Source: Pseudomonadota bacterium (lineage in GTDB: Bacteria > Myxococcota_A > Polyangia > Polyangiales > Polyangiaceae). Taken from it: a stretch of DNA of 9,182 nucleotides. This document shows, one piece after another, positions 1-7,319 of the stretch. The notes under the pieces were generated by a model. The model searched no databases. It was not told the DNA's origin and saw nothing but the letters and a program-made list of their open reading frames with translations. Where the stretch lies: contig JAEYOT010000227.1 in the NCBI GenBank assembly GCA_023411445.1, positions 1 through 9,182 on the forward strand, given 5' to 3'. Numbering within the stretch: the stretch's first letter is position 1; each line of letters begins with the position of its first letter. A program made the translations under genes and the position numbers.

Positions 1-2
1 GT

Positions 3-233
3 CGCGCGCTCGCGGTGCTGTTTGCCGAGCCGCGCGGCGAGGGCAGCGTCGCCCTGGGCGAGCGCGCCGACGTCGTGGTGCTCGCCGGGCTGGAGCCGGG
101 GCGACGCTACTCGGTCACGATCGAGCAAGCCGGGTGTCGCTTGCAGCTGGGGCCGCCGCGCGGCGCAGGTGAGCTCACGGCCACCAGCGGCGGCTTCGTC
201 CGCCTCAGCGCCAGCCAATGTGGGGCGCCATGA
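3..233 (+). CDS. C-terminal fragment of an unidentified protein, 5' end outside window
   Basis: The frame is open from the window edge to a TGA at 231-233, giving about 76 residues of a C-terminus. The fragment reads as beta-strand-rich (alternating hydrophobic residues, a segment VVVLAGLEPGRRYSVTI) and contains two cysteines. The pattern 'L-x-P-G-x-x-Y-x-V' is typical of the final beta-sandwich of secreted or sugar-active proteins. It loosely resembles LPAGSEYRLQV near the visible end of the heparinase-like protein at the right of this window, so it could be the tail of a paralogue; that is inference from a short match. Its stop overlaps the start of the next glycosyltransferase in an ATGA, implying co-transcription and translational coupling. 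I cannot assign a function from this fragment alone. Confidence 0.6.
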   Translation, partial: RALAVLFAEPRGEGSVALGERADVVVLAGLEPGRRYSVTIEQAGCRLQLGPPRGAGELTATSGGFVRLSASQCGAP

Positions 234-1579
234 AGCCGCTGCGAGCGCTGATCGTCTCGTACGTCTTCCCGCCCGTCGGCGGCGCAGGCGTGCAGCGCGT
301 GGCCAAGCTGGTCAAGTACCTGCCGCGTGCGGGCGTCACGCCCACCGTGCTCACTGCGCGTGAGCCCTCCGTACCGCTGCGCGACGCTTCGCTCGCGCGG
401 GACGTGCCGGCCAGCACGACCATCTTGCGCGCGCGCACGCTAGAGCCGGGCTACGGCGCCAAGCAAGCCGCCTGGCAAGCCACGGCGCAAGCGAGCGCCG
501 GCCCGTGGTCGCGCTTGAAGAGCGGGCTCGTGGGACTGAGCCGCAAGCTGCTGGTGCCCGATCCGCAGCTGCTCTGGCTGCCGGCTGCGCACGTGCAGCT
601 CGTGTCGCGCCTGAGCTCGGCCGCCGCAGACGACGTCGTCTTCATCAGCGGCCCGCCTTTCTCTCAGTACTTGCTGGCGCCGCTCGCTCGTCTGCGACCC
701 GGCACGGCCGTGGTGCTGGATTACCGCGACGAGTGGTCCACCATCGCTAGCGCCTACGAGATGTCCGGCTCGGCGCGCGCCAGCGCCTTGCTGGAGCGCC
801 GGGTGCTGCGCTTGGCCCACGCCGTCACGACGGCTACGGAGGAGTTTCGTCAAGCGCTGCTGGAGCGCTTCGAGTTTCTCGACCCCAGCCGGGTCGTCAC
901 CATCCCCAACGGCTACGACCCGGAGGACTTCCCAGCGACGCTGCCGGAGCCGCCGCGCGACCGCTGCGTGCTCACCTACTCGGGCACGGTGTTTCGGCTC
1001 ACCAGCGGCGCCGGATTCTTGGCGGGCTTGCGCTTGTTTCACGAGCAGGAGCCGGAGCTAGCGCGCCAGCTGGAGGTGCGCTTCGTGGGCCGCATCGTGG
1101 ACACGGAGCTACGTGCGTTCGAGGGCAGTGAAGCGCTCGGCGTGCGGCGGCTCGGCTACGTGGAGCACGAGCAAGCCATCCGGCTCCTGGCCGAGAGCCA
1201 CGTCGCGCTGTGCCTGCTCGACGAAGTGAGCGGCGTGGAGCGCGTGTACCCGGCCAAGATCTTCGAGATCATGCGCGCGGGCCGCCCCTGCTTGGCGCTG
1301 ACGCCGGAAGGTGCGCTGGCGCGCTTGGTGCGACAGCACCGGCTGGGGGACGTGGTGCCGCCCCGGCAGCCGGAGGCCATCGCCCAGGCGCTGGTGCGCT
1401 GCGTGCTGGCGTTCCGCGACAACCCGGCCGGAGCGCGCTCGGCCGCGCTGGACATCGAGCGATTCGACCGGCGCCTGCAGGCGGAGCAGTTCGCGCAGGT
1501 CTTCCGCCGCGCGCACGCGCTGGCGCAGACGCCCCGCTTCAGCCCGCCGCGGGCGGCTCGTAGCGTTTCGTCAGCGTGA
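230..1579 (+). CDS. GT4-type glycosyltransferase (GT-B fold)
   Basis: This 449-residue protein should transfer a sugar from a nucleotide-sugar donor to a lipid-linked glycan in the cytoplasm. The N-terminal Rossmann domain begins with the glycine-rich acceptor-side loop FPPVGGAGVQR (residues 13-23), typical of GT4 enzymes of exopolysaccharide and O-antigen loci. A DYRDEW motif lies at 164-169 and NGYDPEDF at 227-234 marks the domain linker. The donor-binding C-terminal domain starts near YSGTVF and contains PAKIFEIMRAGRP (from residue 341), the counterpart of the E-x7-E region; the second Glu (346) is present, while the first is not in the canonical place, as in several GT4 subgroups. I chose ATG 230 because it forms an ATGA overlap with the upstream stop and begins directly before the conserved strand; an in-frame ATG at 218 would add only four residues. 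The last 41 bases overlap the convergent anti-sigma-like gene. Donor and acceptor sugars cannot be told. Confidence 0.9.
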   Translation: MKPLRALIVSYVFPPVGGAGVQRVAKLVKYLPRAGVTPTVLTAREPSVPLRDASLARDVPASTTILRARTLEPGYGAKQAAWQATAQASAGPWSRLKSGLVGLSRKLLVPDPQLLWLPAAHVQLVSRLSSAAADDVVFISGPPFSQYLLAPLARLRPGTAVVLDYRDEWSTIASAYEMSGSARASALLERRVLRLAHAVTTATEEFRQALLERFEFLDPSRVVTIPNGYDPEDFPATLPEPPRDRCVLTYSGTVFRLTSGAGFLAGLRLFHEQEPELARQLEVRFVGRIVDTELRAFEGSEALGVRRLGYVEHEQAIRLLAESHVALCLLDEVSGVERVYPAKIFEIMRAGRPCLALTPEGALARLVRQHRLGDVVPPRQPEAIAQALVRCVLAFRDNPAGARSAALDIERFDRRLQAEQFAQVFRRAHALAQTPRFSPPRAARSVSSA

Positions 1580-1994
1580 GCAGGTTGGCCGAACCCTCCG
1601 TGCCGGGCCGATACGTCACCTCGTCCATGAACGAACGCACGATGTACAGGCCCATGTGCGACTCGGGCAAGCTGGTCAGATCGGGCAATTTTTCCCCTTT
1701 GGGCTCGAAGCTGCGTCCCGTATCCGCCATGCGGATCGTGATGCCGTCGGGCCGTAGCTCCAGCTCTAGGTCCACGGACCCCGGTGAAAGGTCGCGGTAG
1801 GCATGGATCGCCACGTTGTTGAAGGCCTCGCCCACGGCGGAGACGACCTTGTCGTCGAAGTCGTCGGTATCCCGGCTTGGTTCTTGCTTCGAGCCGGACA
1901 TGTTTCGCAGCAGCTTGCATGAGGATGCGACGACGCGGAGCACCAACCCGCGGTAACGCAACGTGCCCGGTACGGAGAGCCTGATGATGTCCAT
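1539..1994 (-). CDS. RsbW/SpoIIAB-like ATP-binding regulator (anti-sigma factor / serine kinase, HATPase_c_2)
   Basis: This 151-residue protein is a single GHKL ATPase domain. The N-box is EAFNNVAIHAY with Glu56 and Asn60, the G1 box is DTG (91-93), and the ATP-lid/G2 region is MGLYIVRSFMDEV (114-126), followed by the closing strand SANLLTLTKRY. This matches RsbW/SpoIIAB proteins, which bind a sigma factor or another partner and phosphorylate a STAS-domain antagonist. There is no sensor, receiver or histidine phosphoacceptor domain. The start at 1992-1994 is favoured because residues 3-25 (from [14 protein letters not shown]) look like the conserved first strand and helix of the family, and an in-frame stop lies only nine codons upstream. 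A GGGG eight bases before the ATG is a weak ribosome site. No STAS or sigma-factor gene is visible nearby, so the partner is unknown. The gene overlaps both neighbours on the other strand. Confidence 0.88.
   Translation of the reverse strand: MDIIRLSVPGTLRYRGLVLRVVASSCKLLRNMSGSKQEPSRDTDDFDDKVVSAVGEAFNNVAIHAYRDLSPGSVDLELELRPDGITIRMADTGRSFEPKGEKLPDLTSLPESHMGLYIVRSFMDEVTYRPGTEGSANLLTLTKRYEPPAAG
1974..1979 (+). promoter_or_regulatory. Ribosome binding site GGAGAG for the sugar transferase
   Basis: GGAGAG lies four bases before ATG 1984 and seven before ATG 1987. It decides the start in favour of this ATG pair over an in-frame GTG at 1963. The site lies inside the 5' part of the opposite-strand anti-sigma-like gene. 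Confidence 0.55.
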
Positions 1995-2778
1995 TTCAAC
2001 GACCCCGAGGTGGCCAGCCTATCCGAACCCTGGCACGACTCAGGGAAAGTCCAGCATTCCGGCTTCGGTCAGGCTGGTCAAGCGCGTTGTCGATGTCGGA
2101 ATTGCGTCGGTGGGGTTGCTCGTCCTGGGCCTGCTGCTGCCCTTCATCGCGCTGGCCATCAAGCTGGATAGTCGCGGCCCGCTGTTTTACCGGCAGCGTC
2201 GGGCCTCGGTGCTGCGTTCGTGCTCCAGCACGGGTCGCTGCCGTTTCGGCGCGTTCGACATGTTGAAGTTTCGCACCATGCGCACGGACGCGGAGGCCCG
2301 CACCGGCGCCGTGCTGGCCGCCGAGAACGACCCGCGCGTGACCCGCGTCGGCCGTTTCTTGCGGCGGACTCGCTTGGATGAGCTCCCGCAGTTTTGGAAC
2401 GTGCTCAAGGGCGACATGAGCCTGGTCGGACCTCGTCCCGAACGCCCGGAGCTGCTCGAGAACCTCACGCTCGCCATTCCGTACTTCGAGGAGCGCATGC
2501 GCGACTGCAAGCCCGGCATCACCGGGCTGGCGCAAGTCTCGCTCACGTACTCGGGTGGCGCGCCCGAGGGCAGCGCGCTGAAGGCAGTGGAGGACTCGAT
2601 CGTGAATCCGTACGGCTTCGACTCGGCGCGCGGCGCCTTGGCCGACGACATGCGCACGAAGCTGCTCTTCGACTTGGCCTACGTGGCCGCGCTGGACCGC
2701 TTCTCTACCTTTCTTTTGACCGAGCTATTGGTCATCGCAAAAACTCCTCTTGTCATGCTGCGAGGGCTAGGCCGATGA
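1984..2778 (+). CDS. Polyprenyl-phosphate sugar-1-phosphate transferase (bacterial sugar transferase, WcaJ/EpsZ-like)
   Basis: The enzyme is expected to move a sugar-1-phosphate from a UDP-sugar to undecaprenyl phosphate at the inner membrane, the first committed step of repeat-unit assembly. It has 264 residues and lacks the N-terminal multi-helix/CoA-binding-like region of long WcaJ forms. A single re-entrant hydrophobic helix occupies about residues 36-60 ([20 protein letters not shown]), followed by [19 protein letters not shown] (95-99), [21 protein letters not shown] with the catalytic Asp132-Glu133 pair, GPRPERPE (149-156) and [10 protein letters not shown] (176-185). Two stretches are longer than usual: residues 74-90 with Cys80 and Cys86, and about 186-225 after AQV. 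Starts at 1984 or 1987 both fit the GGAGAG; a GTG at 1963 is less likely. The 5' end overlaps the divergent regulator gene, and the 3' end forms ATGA with the next glycosyltransferase. Sugar specificity is not readable. Confidence 0.92.
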   Translation: MMSISTTPRWPAYPNPGTTQGKSSIPASVRLVKRVVDVGIASVGLLVLGLLLPFIALAIKLDSRGPLFYRQRRASVLRSCSSTGRCRFGAFDMLKFRTMRTDAEARTGAVLAAENDPRVTRVGRFLRRTRLDELPQFWNVLKGDMSLVGPRPERPELLENLTLAIPYFEERMRDCKPGITGLAQVSLTYSGGAPEGSALKAVEDSIVNPYGFDSARGALADDMRTKLLFDLAYVAALDRFSTFLLTELLVIAKTPLVMLRGLGR

Positions 2779-3974
2779 GCAGACTTTCGATCGCGCACGT
2801 TTTGTCGTCTTTCGGTATGGGCGGCCAGGAGCGCGTGGCGCTCGACTTGGCCACGCTGCAGCGTGAGGCTGGGCATCGCGTGCTGGCCATCTCGCTGGCC
2901 CCGCCTCCGGAGGGACCGGTGGCGACCGCCTTCCGCGCGGTCGACGTGCAGACCGCGATCGTGAGCAAGCGCGGTCCGAGCTTCGATCCATCCCTTTCCC
3001 TGCGTCTGGCACGCGTGCTGGCCGAGCACCAGGTAGACGTGGTGCACACGCACAATCCACAGCCGCTGATCTACGGCGCGCCCGCGGCGGCGCTGGCCCG
3101 CGCGGCGTGCGTGCACAGCAAGCACGGCATCAACCCGGATTCGGAGCGCCGGCTGTGGCTGCGCCGGGCCGCGTCCAAAATGGCCGACGCCTACGTGGCG
3201 GTCACGCCCAGCCTCGCGCGCGTCGCGCTCGAAAAGGGCGAGTGCGAGGCCACGCGCCTGCACGTCATCTCCAACGGCATCGACACGCGGCGGTTCTCGC
3301 CGGATCCGGAGGCGCGCCGGCGCATTCGCGAAGAGCTGGGCATCTCGGAGGACACGTTCGTCATCGGTACCGTGGGTCGCCTATCCCCGGAGAAGAACCA
3401 GGGCTTGCTGATCGACGCGGTAGCGCCAATGCTGGACAAGAGGCGTCACCTGGTCATCGTCGGCGATGGTCCGGAGCGTGCCAGCCTGCAGGCGCGCGCG
3501 GCCGGCACCTGGCGGCCGGAGTACATCCACTTCACGGGCGCGCGGCAAGATAGCGAAGCGCTGCTGGCAGCCTTCGACGTGTTCGCGCTCACCTCGAACA
3601 GCGAAGGCTTGCCGCTCGTGCTCCTGGAGGCGATGGCGACGCGGCTGCCGGTGGTGGCCACCGCGGTCGGCGGCGTGCCAGACCTCGTGCAGCACGACGT
3701 GACCGGTTACCTGGTCGAGTCCGGGGACTGGATCGGCTTGACCAAGCAGCTGATCTGGCTGGCGACGCGGCCGCCGGAGGCGCTGGTGGCGGCGAGCGTC
3801 GCCCGTCGTACGGTGCTGGACCGTCACTCGGCCGAGCACATGGCGCGTGACTACGAGGACATCTACCGGCGCGTTGCCCGCGGCGCGTGGGCGCGGGCTC
3901 AGCGCGCCCAGCAAGCCGAGCGCGCCGCGCGCGCCGAGGACCCCGAGCTCCCGCTGGCCGCTGGCGGCAACTGA
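2775..3974 (+). CDS. GT4 glycosyltransferase (GT-B, canonical E-x7-E)
   Basis: This 399-residue cytoplasmic, retaining-type glycosyltransferase probably extends the lipid-linked repeat unit. The N-terminal domain starts with IAHVLSSFGMGGQERVALDL, whose GMGGQE loop (14-19) is typical of GT4; DVVHTHNP follows, then NGIDTRRFSPD at the linker. The donor-binding domain has GTVGRLSPEKNQ, LVIVGDGPERASL and the complete E-x7-E motif (Glu277 to Glu285 in SEGLPLVLLEAM), then PVVATAVGGVPDLV. The start ATG at 2775 overlaps the preceding stop as ATGA, so translation is likely coupled; a longer open frame reaching upstream to 2394 is only antisense-like read-through inside the sugar transferase. The last ~35 residues are Ala/Arg/Glu-rich, beyond the conserved fold, and look like a charged helical tail. 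The next gene starts 15 bases downstream, consistent with one operon. Confidence 0.93.
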   Translation: MSRLSIAHVLSSFGMGGQERVALDLATLQREAGHRVLAISLAPPPEGPVATAFRAVDVQTAIVSKRGPSFDPSLSLRLARVLAEHQVDVVHTHNPQPLIYGAPAAALARAACVHSKHGINPDSERRLWLRRAASKMADAYVAVTPSLARVALEKGECEATRLHVISNGIDTRRFSPDPEARRRIREELGISEDTFVIGTVGRLSPEKNQGLLIDAVAPMLDKRRHLVIVGDGPERASLQARAAGTWRPEYIHFTGARQDSEALLAAFDVFALTSNSEGLPLVLLEAMATRLPVVATAVGGVPDLVQHDVTGYLVESGDWIGLTKQLIWLATRPPEALVAASVARRTVLDRHSAEHMARDYEDIYRRVARGAWARAQRAQQAERAARAEDPELPLAAGGN

Positions 3975-3989
3975 TCGCTCGCAATCGCC

Positions 3990-5105
3990 ATGACGGCCTT
4001 GAGCTACCTGGCCTTGTTCGTCGTGTTCTACGCCTACGCGGGCTATCCCATGGTCGTGGCCTGCTGGGCAGGGGTGATGCCGCGTCGCTCGCGACACGTC
4101 GCTCATTTTGAGCCGACCGTCAGCGTGTGCATGGCCGTCCACAACGGTGAGAGGTACCTGGCGGACAAGCTCGCGAGCCTCAAGGCCCTGGACTACCCGC
4201 CCGATAAGCTAGAAATCCTGATTTACTCGGACGGCTCGACCGATTCGACCGTCGCGCGCATCAGGGAGGCGGCCGAGGCAGATCCGCGCGTGCGCCTGCT
4301 CGTGGCGGAGGAGCGGCGCGGTAAGCCCACGGCGCTCAACCGCTTGCGCGTGGAGGCGCAGGGTGAGGTGCTGCTCATGACGGACATCCGGCAAACGCTC
4401 GCCCCCAACTCGCTCAGGGCCCTCGTTCAAGAGCTCGCTGACCCCAGCATCGGCTGCGTCTCGGGTAGCTTGGTGCTGCAAGGCCAGACGGGCCCCGGCG
4501 TGTACTGGCGCTATGAGCGAGCCATCCGCGGCGCCGAGGCGCGCGTGGGCAACCTGGTCGGCGTGAGCGGCAGCATTTACGCGATTCGACGCGAAGATCT
4601 GATCGACTTGCCGACGGACGTGCTCTTGGACGACATGTTCGTGCCGCTCAGCGTGCTGAAACGGCAGAAACGCGTTGCGCTCTCGCCCGCCGCCGAGGCC
4701 TACGACACGGCCTACGAGGACGACCAGGAGTTCGGGCGCAAGGTGCGAACCCTGGCCGGCAACTACCAGCTCATGGCCAAGCTGCCGTGGCTGCTGCTCC
4801 CGGGCAAGAACCCGGTCTGGTTCCAGTTCGTGTCGCACAAGCTGTCGCGCTTGCTCTGCCCGTGGGCGCTCATCACCCTGCTGCTCAGCTCGCTGGGTCT
4901 GGCGGTGAGCCCAGCCGTGCCGCCCGACCAGCAGCTGTTCTGGGGCGGCTTGCTCACGGGGCAGCTGCTCTTCTACTTCCTGGCTCTGCTCGGCGCGCGC
5001 GCCGGCAGGCTCGGCGCTCTGGCGCGCACCTTCGTGGTGCTCAACGTAGCTGCGGTGGTCGGCTTGTGGCGCTTCCTGCGCGGCTCGCAAGCCGTCGCCT
5101 GGTGA
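3990..5105 (+). CDS. Membrane-anchored GT2 glycosyltransferase
   Basis: A 371-residue inverting GT-A glycosyltransferase. One hydrophobic helix lies at residues 3-28 (LSYLALFVVFYAYAGYPMVV) and about three at the C-terminus (roughly 288-310, 315-338 and 345-365), so the catalytic domain should sit on the cytoplasmic face of the inner membrane. Catalytic-domain motifs are TVSVCMAVHNGERYL, SDGSTDST with Asp81 and Asp85 for UDP binding, the acidic TDIRQ motif with Asp132 for the metal, DDMFVP with Asp214-Asp215 near the catalytic base, and DDQEFGRKVRTLAGN (244-258) as the counterpart of the Q/RxxRW acceptor motif. This layout occurs in GT2 proteins of exopolysaccharide loci and is related to, but shorter than, hyaluronan or cellulose synthases. 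A processive role is possible but not shown. The start at ATG 3990 has only a weak ribosome site; the 15-base gap to the gene before suggests the same transcript. Confidence 0.92.
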   Translation: MTALSYLALFVVFYAYAGYPMVVACWAGVMPRRSRHVAHFEPTVSVCMAVHNGERYLADKLASLKALDYPPDKLEILIYSDGSTDSTVARIREAAEADPRVRLLVAEERRGKPTALNRLRVEAQGEVLLMTDIRQTLAPNSLRALVQELADPSIGCVSGSLVLQGQTGPGVYWRYERAIRGAEARVGNLVGVSGSIYAIRREDLIDLPTDVLLDDMFVPLSVLKRQKRVALSPAAEAYDTAYEDDQEFGRKVRTLAGNYQLMAKLPWLLLPGKNPVWFQFVSHKLSRLLCPWALITLLLSSLGLAVSPAVPPDQQLFWGGLLTGQLLFYFLALLGARAGRLGALARTFVVLNVAAVVGLWRFLRGSQAVAW

Positions 5106-5136
5106 GAGCCATCTCGCTCGCGTGCTAGCGCGAGAA

Positions 5137-5165
5137 AGCCGCCGCTCGCAGACCGAACGGCGGCT
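5137..5165. terminator. Possible bidirectional hairpin terminator between convergent genes
   Basis: The 84-base gap between the GT2 gene and glmS holds a perfect 8-base inverted repeat, AGCCGCCG (5137-5144) and CGGCGGCT (5158-5165), with a 13-base loop. A second smaller hairpin, CTCGCG (5117-5122) with CGCGAG (5129-5134), lies just upstream. Neither has a T-run, so a classical intrinsic terminator is not supported. Position between two converging genes is the main argument for a termination or transcript-end-protecting role. Confidence 0.4.
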
Positions 5166-5189
5166 CGGGCAGCCCGACGAGAGGGCTCG

Positions 5190-7025
5190 CTACTCTACGG
5201 TCACTGACTTCGCGAGGTTCCGCGGCCGATCCACGTCGCAGCCGCGCGTGACAGCGACGTGATACGCCAGCAGCTGGAGCGGCACCGCGTAGAGGATGGG
5301 GGCCAAGTCCGGGTGCACCCGGGGTAGCTCGATCACCGCTTCCGCCACGCCGTCCAGCGCGTGATCGCCCTCTTCCACCAAGGCGATGATGGGCGCGTCA
5401 CGCGCGGCCGCTTCCTGCAGGTTGCTGAGCGTACGCTCGCGGTGCTGATCGTTGGGCATCAGGGCGACCACCGGCATGTTCCCATCGAGCAGCGCGATGG
5501 GTCCGTGCTTCAGCTCCCCCGCCGGGTAGCCCTCCGCGTGGATGTAGGAGATCTCCTTGAGCTTGAGCGCGCCTTCGAGCGCGATGGGGTACAGCGCGCC
5601 GCGGCCGACGTACATCGCGTCGGTCGCTTGGTAACGCTTGAGCGACAGAGTCTCGATTTGAGCCTCCAGCTTTTGCACCTGCGCTAGCTGCTCCGGTAGC
5701 TGCGCGAGCGCGCTCATCAGCTCGGCCTCCAAGTCCGCGCTGAGCGTGCCGCGCACCTTGCCCAGGTGAACGGCCAGCAGCGCCAGCACGGTCAGCTGCG
5801 TGGTAAACGCCTTGGTCGAAGCCACGCCGATCTCCGGACCGGCCTGGGTGAGCAAGGTGCCGTCGGCGATGCGCGTGATCTGCGAGCCGATGGCGTTGCA
5901 GATGGCGAGCGTGTGCGCGCCGAGCGCCTTCGCTTCCTTCAGCGCGGCGATGGTGTCGGCCGTCTCGCCGCTCTGCGTGATCGCCACCGCCAGCGTACCG
6001 GGCGTCACGATCGGAGCGCGGTAGCGGTACTCCGAGGCGTAGTCGACCGAAACCGGCACACGCGCCAGCTTCTCGATCAGAAATTTTCCGACTAGAGCTG
6101 CGTGCCACGAGGTGCCGCAGGCCAAAATTGCCAAGCGGTCGATGCTAGGCCAAGCCTCGGCTAGCCCAGGCAAGCCCAGCGCGACTTGGCCGTCCTGCGT
6201 CAGGCCTTGGAGCGTGCGGCGGACGGCCGCAGGCTGCTCGAAGATCTCCTTGTGCATGTAGTGCCGGTAACCGTCCAACTCCGCCGCGCCTTGGTCCCAC
6301 TCGATGCGCAGCGGTGGGCGCTCTGCTGGCGTCGCGCTGCGGTCGAGCACGCGCAGGCCATGGGCAGTCAGCTCGGCGGTGTCGCCGTCTTCCAGGAAGG
6401 CGACATCACGCGTGTGCGGTAAGAGCGGCGAGACGTCCGACGCGACGAAGAACTCGCCTTGTCCGATGCCGACGACCAGGGTGGGGCCTGAGCGCGCGAG
6501 CAAGATCTTGCCGGGATGGTCTGCGTGCAGACACGCCAGCGCGAACTTGCCTTGAAGCCGCGCCACCGCCGCCCGAAACGCCTCCTCGAAGCCGAGCCCC
6601 TCGCGCATCAGCACGTGCATGAGGAGCGGAAAGCACTCGCTGTCCGTCTGCGAGACGGGCGTCACTCCCGCGAACGACAGCTCGGCGCGCAGCTCCAAGT
6701 AGTTCTCGAAGATGCCGTTGTGTACGGCCACGATCTTGCCGTCCGGGCTGGCGTGGGGGTGTGCGTTCTCTTCGGTCGGCTTACCGTGCGTCGCCCAGCG
6801 GGTATGGCCAATGCCGACCTGGGCCGCGGCGGCGTAGCCGTTGAGCTTGCTCAGCTTGGCTTCCAAGCCTGCCAGGCGCCCGGCGCCGCGCATCACTTCG
6901 ATGCCGCTCGCCACGTGCAGGCCGAGGCCCGCGCTGTCGTAGCCTCGGTATTCCAGCCGGCGCAGGCAGTCGAGCAAGATGGGGCTGGCAGAACGAGTTC
7001 CCAGGTAACCGACGATTCCGCACAT
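5190..7025 (-). CDS. glmS: Glutamine--fructose-6-phosphate aminotransferase (isomerizing)
   Basis: GlmS converts fructose-6-phosphate and glutamine into glucosamine-6-phosphate and glutamate in the cytosol, the first step to UDP-GlcNAc for peptidoglycan, lipopolysaccharide and exopolysaccharide. The protein has 611 residues, near the usual 600-610. The N-terminal class II glutaminase domain starts MCGIVGY, so Cys2 becomes the N-terminal nucleophile after Met removal; GHTRWATHG (73-81), HNGIFENY (102-109) and SQTDSE (125-130) are intact. Two SIS domains follow: ACGTSWHA (302-309), TQSGETADT (350-358) and GPEIGVASTKAF in the first; YVGRGALYPIALEGALKLKE and EGYPAGELKHGPIA in the second. The C-terminal catalytic tail DRPRNLAKSVTVE is complete. 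The start is fixed by MCG; an AGG eight bases before is a weak ribosome site. The gene converges on the glycan operon and diverges from the heparinase-like gene. I find no glmS ribozyme in its leader. Confidence 0.98.
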   Translation of the reverse strand: MCGIVGYLGTRSASPILLDCLRRLEYRGYDSAGLGLHVASGIEVMRGAGRLAGLEAKLSKLNGYAAAAQVGIGHTRWATHGKPTEENAHPHASPDGKIVAVHNGIFENYLELRAELSFAGVTPVSQTDSECFPLLMHVLMREGLGFEEAFRAAVARLQGKFALACLHADHPGKILLARSGPTLVVGIGQGEFFVASDVSPLLPHTRDVAFLEDGDTAELTAHGLRVLDRSATPAERPPLRIEWDQGAAELDGYRHYMHKEIFEQPAAVRRTLQGLTQDGQVALGLPGLAEAWPSIDRLAILACGTSWHAALVGKFLIEKLARVPVSVDYASEYRYRAPIVTPGTLAVAITQSGETADTIAALKEAKALGAHTLAICNAIGSQITRIADGTLLTQAGPEIGVASTKAFTTQLTVLALLAVHLGKVRGTLSADLEAELMSALAQLPEQLAQVQKLEAQIETLSLKRYQATDAMYVGRGALYPIALEGALKLKEISYIHAEGYPAGELKHGPIALLDGNMPVVALMPNDQHRERTLSNLQEAAARDAPIIALVEEGDHALDGVAEAVIELPRVHPDLAPILYAVPLQLLAYHVAVTRGCDVDRPRNLAKSVTVE

Positions 7026-7121
7026 GGCTTTTACCTACTGTCGAGTGATGTGGCGTGATCAAAAGGAATGAAGCGAAGCTCGTCAGCGCGTGCGCATTTC
7101 AGTCGCAGCCCACGTGGCATG

Positions 7122-7155
7122 AAGCCTCAGCGCACGTACCGAGCGAGTGAGGCTT
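7122..7155. repeat. Inverted repeat AAGCCTCA-N18-TGAGGCTT
   Basis: Two perfectly complementary 8-base arms (7122-7129 and 7148-7155) are separated by 18 bases. They lie about 100 bases upstream of glmS on its strand. This could form a leader hairpin in a glmS transcript or be a dimeric regulator site; function is unknown. Confidence 0.4.
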
Positions 7156-7305
7156 GGTGATGTCGGCGGCATGCGTAGCGCGGCAGTCGAGCACGACTTC
7201 GTCAGGTACAAGGACCATGCCGCCGCACAGCGAGCGGTGGCGCGACAGCACGCAAATAAACTGTCAGCGCTCGGCCAAATCGTTCGCGAAGCTGCTGCGG
7301 CTTCG

Positions 7306-7319
7306 GTAGCGCGTGCTAC
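7306..7319. repeat. Short hairpin GTAGC-GCGT-GCTAC before the heparinase-like start
   Basis: A perfect 5-base stem with a 4-base loop ends 11 bases before the ATG at 7331. It occupies the place where a ribosome site would be expected, and no Shine-Dalgarno sequence is visible there. It may be a small operator or a structure affecting translation, but short hairpins are common in GC-rich DNA. Confidence 0.3.

Noticed and set aside
440..1042. Minus-strand 200-codon frame opposite the first glycosyltransferase
   Set aside because: Arg/Gln/Ala-rich antisense shadow without motifs; the plus-strand frame has clear GT4 motifs.
2030..2046. Sigma-54 promoter half-site TGGCAC before CAGGG
   Set aside because: TGGCAC is present but the required TTGC-type -12 element at the correct spacing is absent, and it lies within coding sequence.
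2053..2081. Sigma-70-like promoter for the anti-sigma-like gene (minus strand TTGACC, 17 bases, AATGCT)
   Set aside because: The -35 match is fair but the -10 match is poor, and such matches are expected by chance; kept only as a place to look in transcript-start data.
2394..2774. N-terminal extension of the second GT4 gene back to 2394
   Set aside because: The extension is an out-of-frame reading of the sugar transferase; the ATG at 2775 starts directly at the conserved GT4 strand and forms an ATGA overlap.
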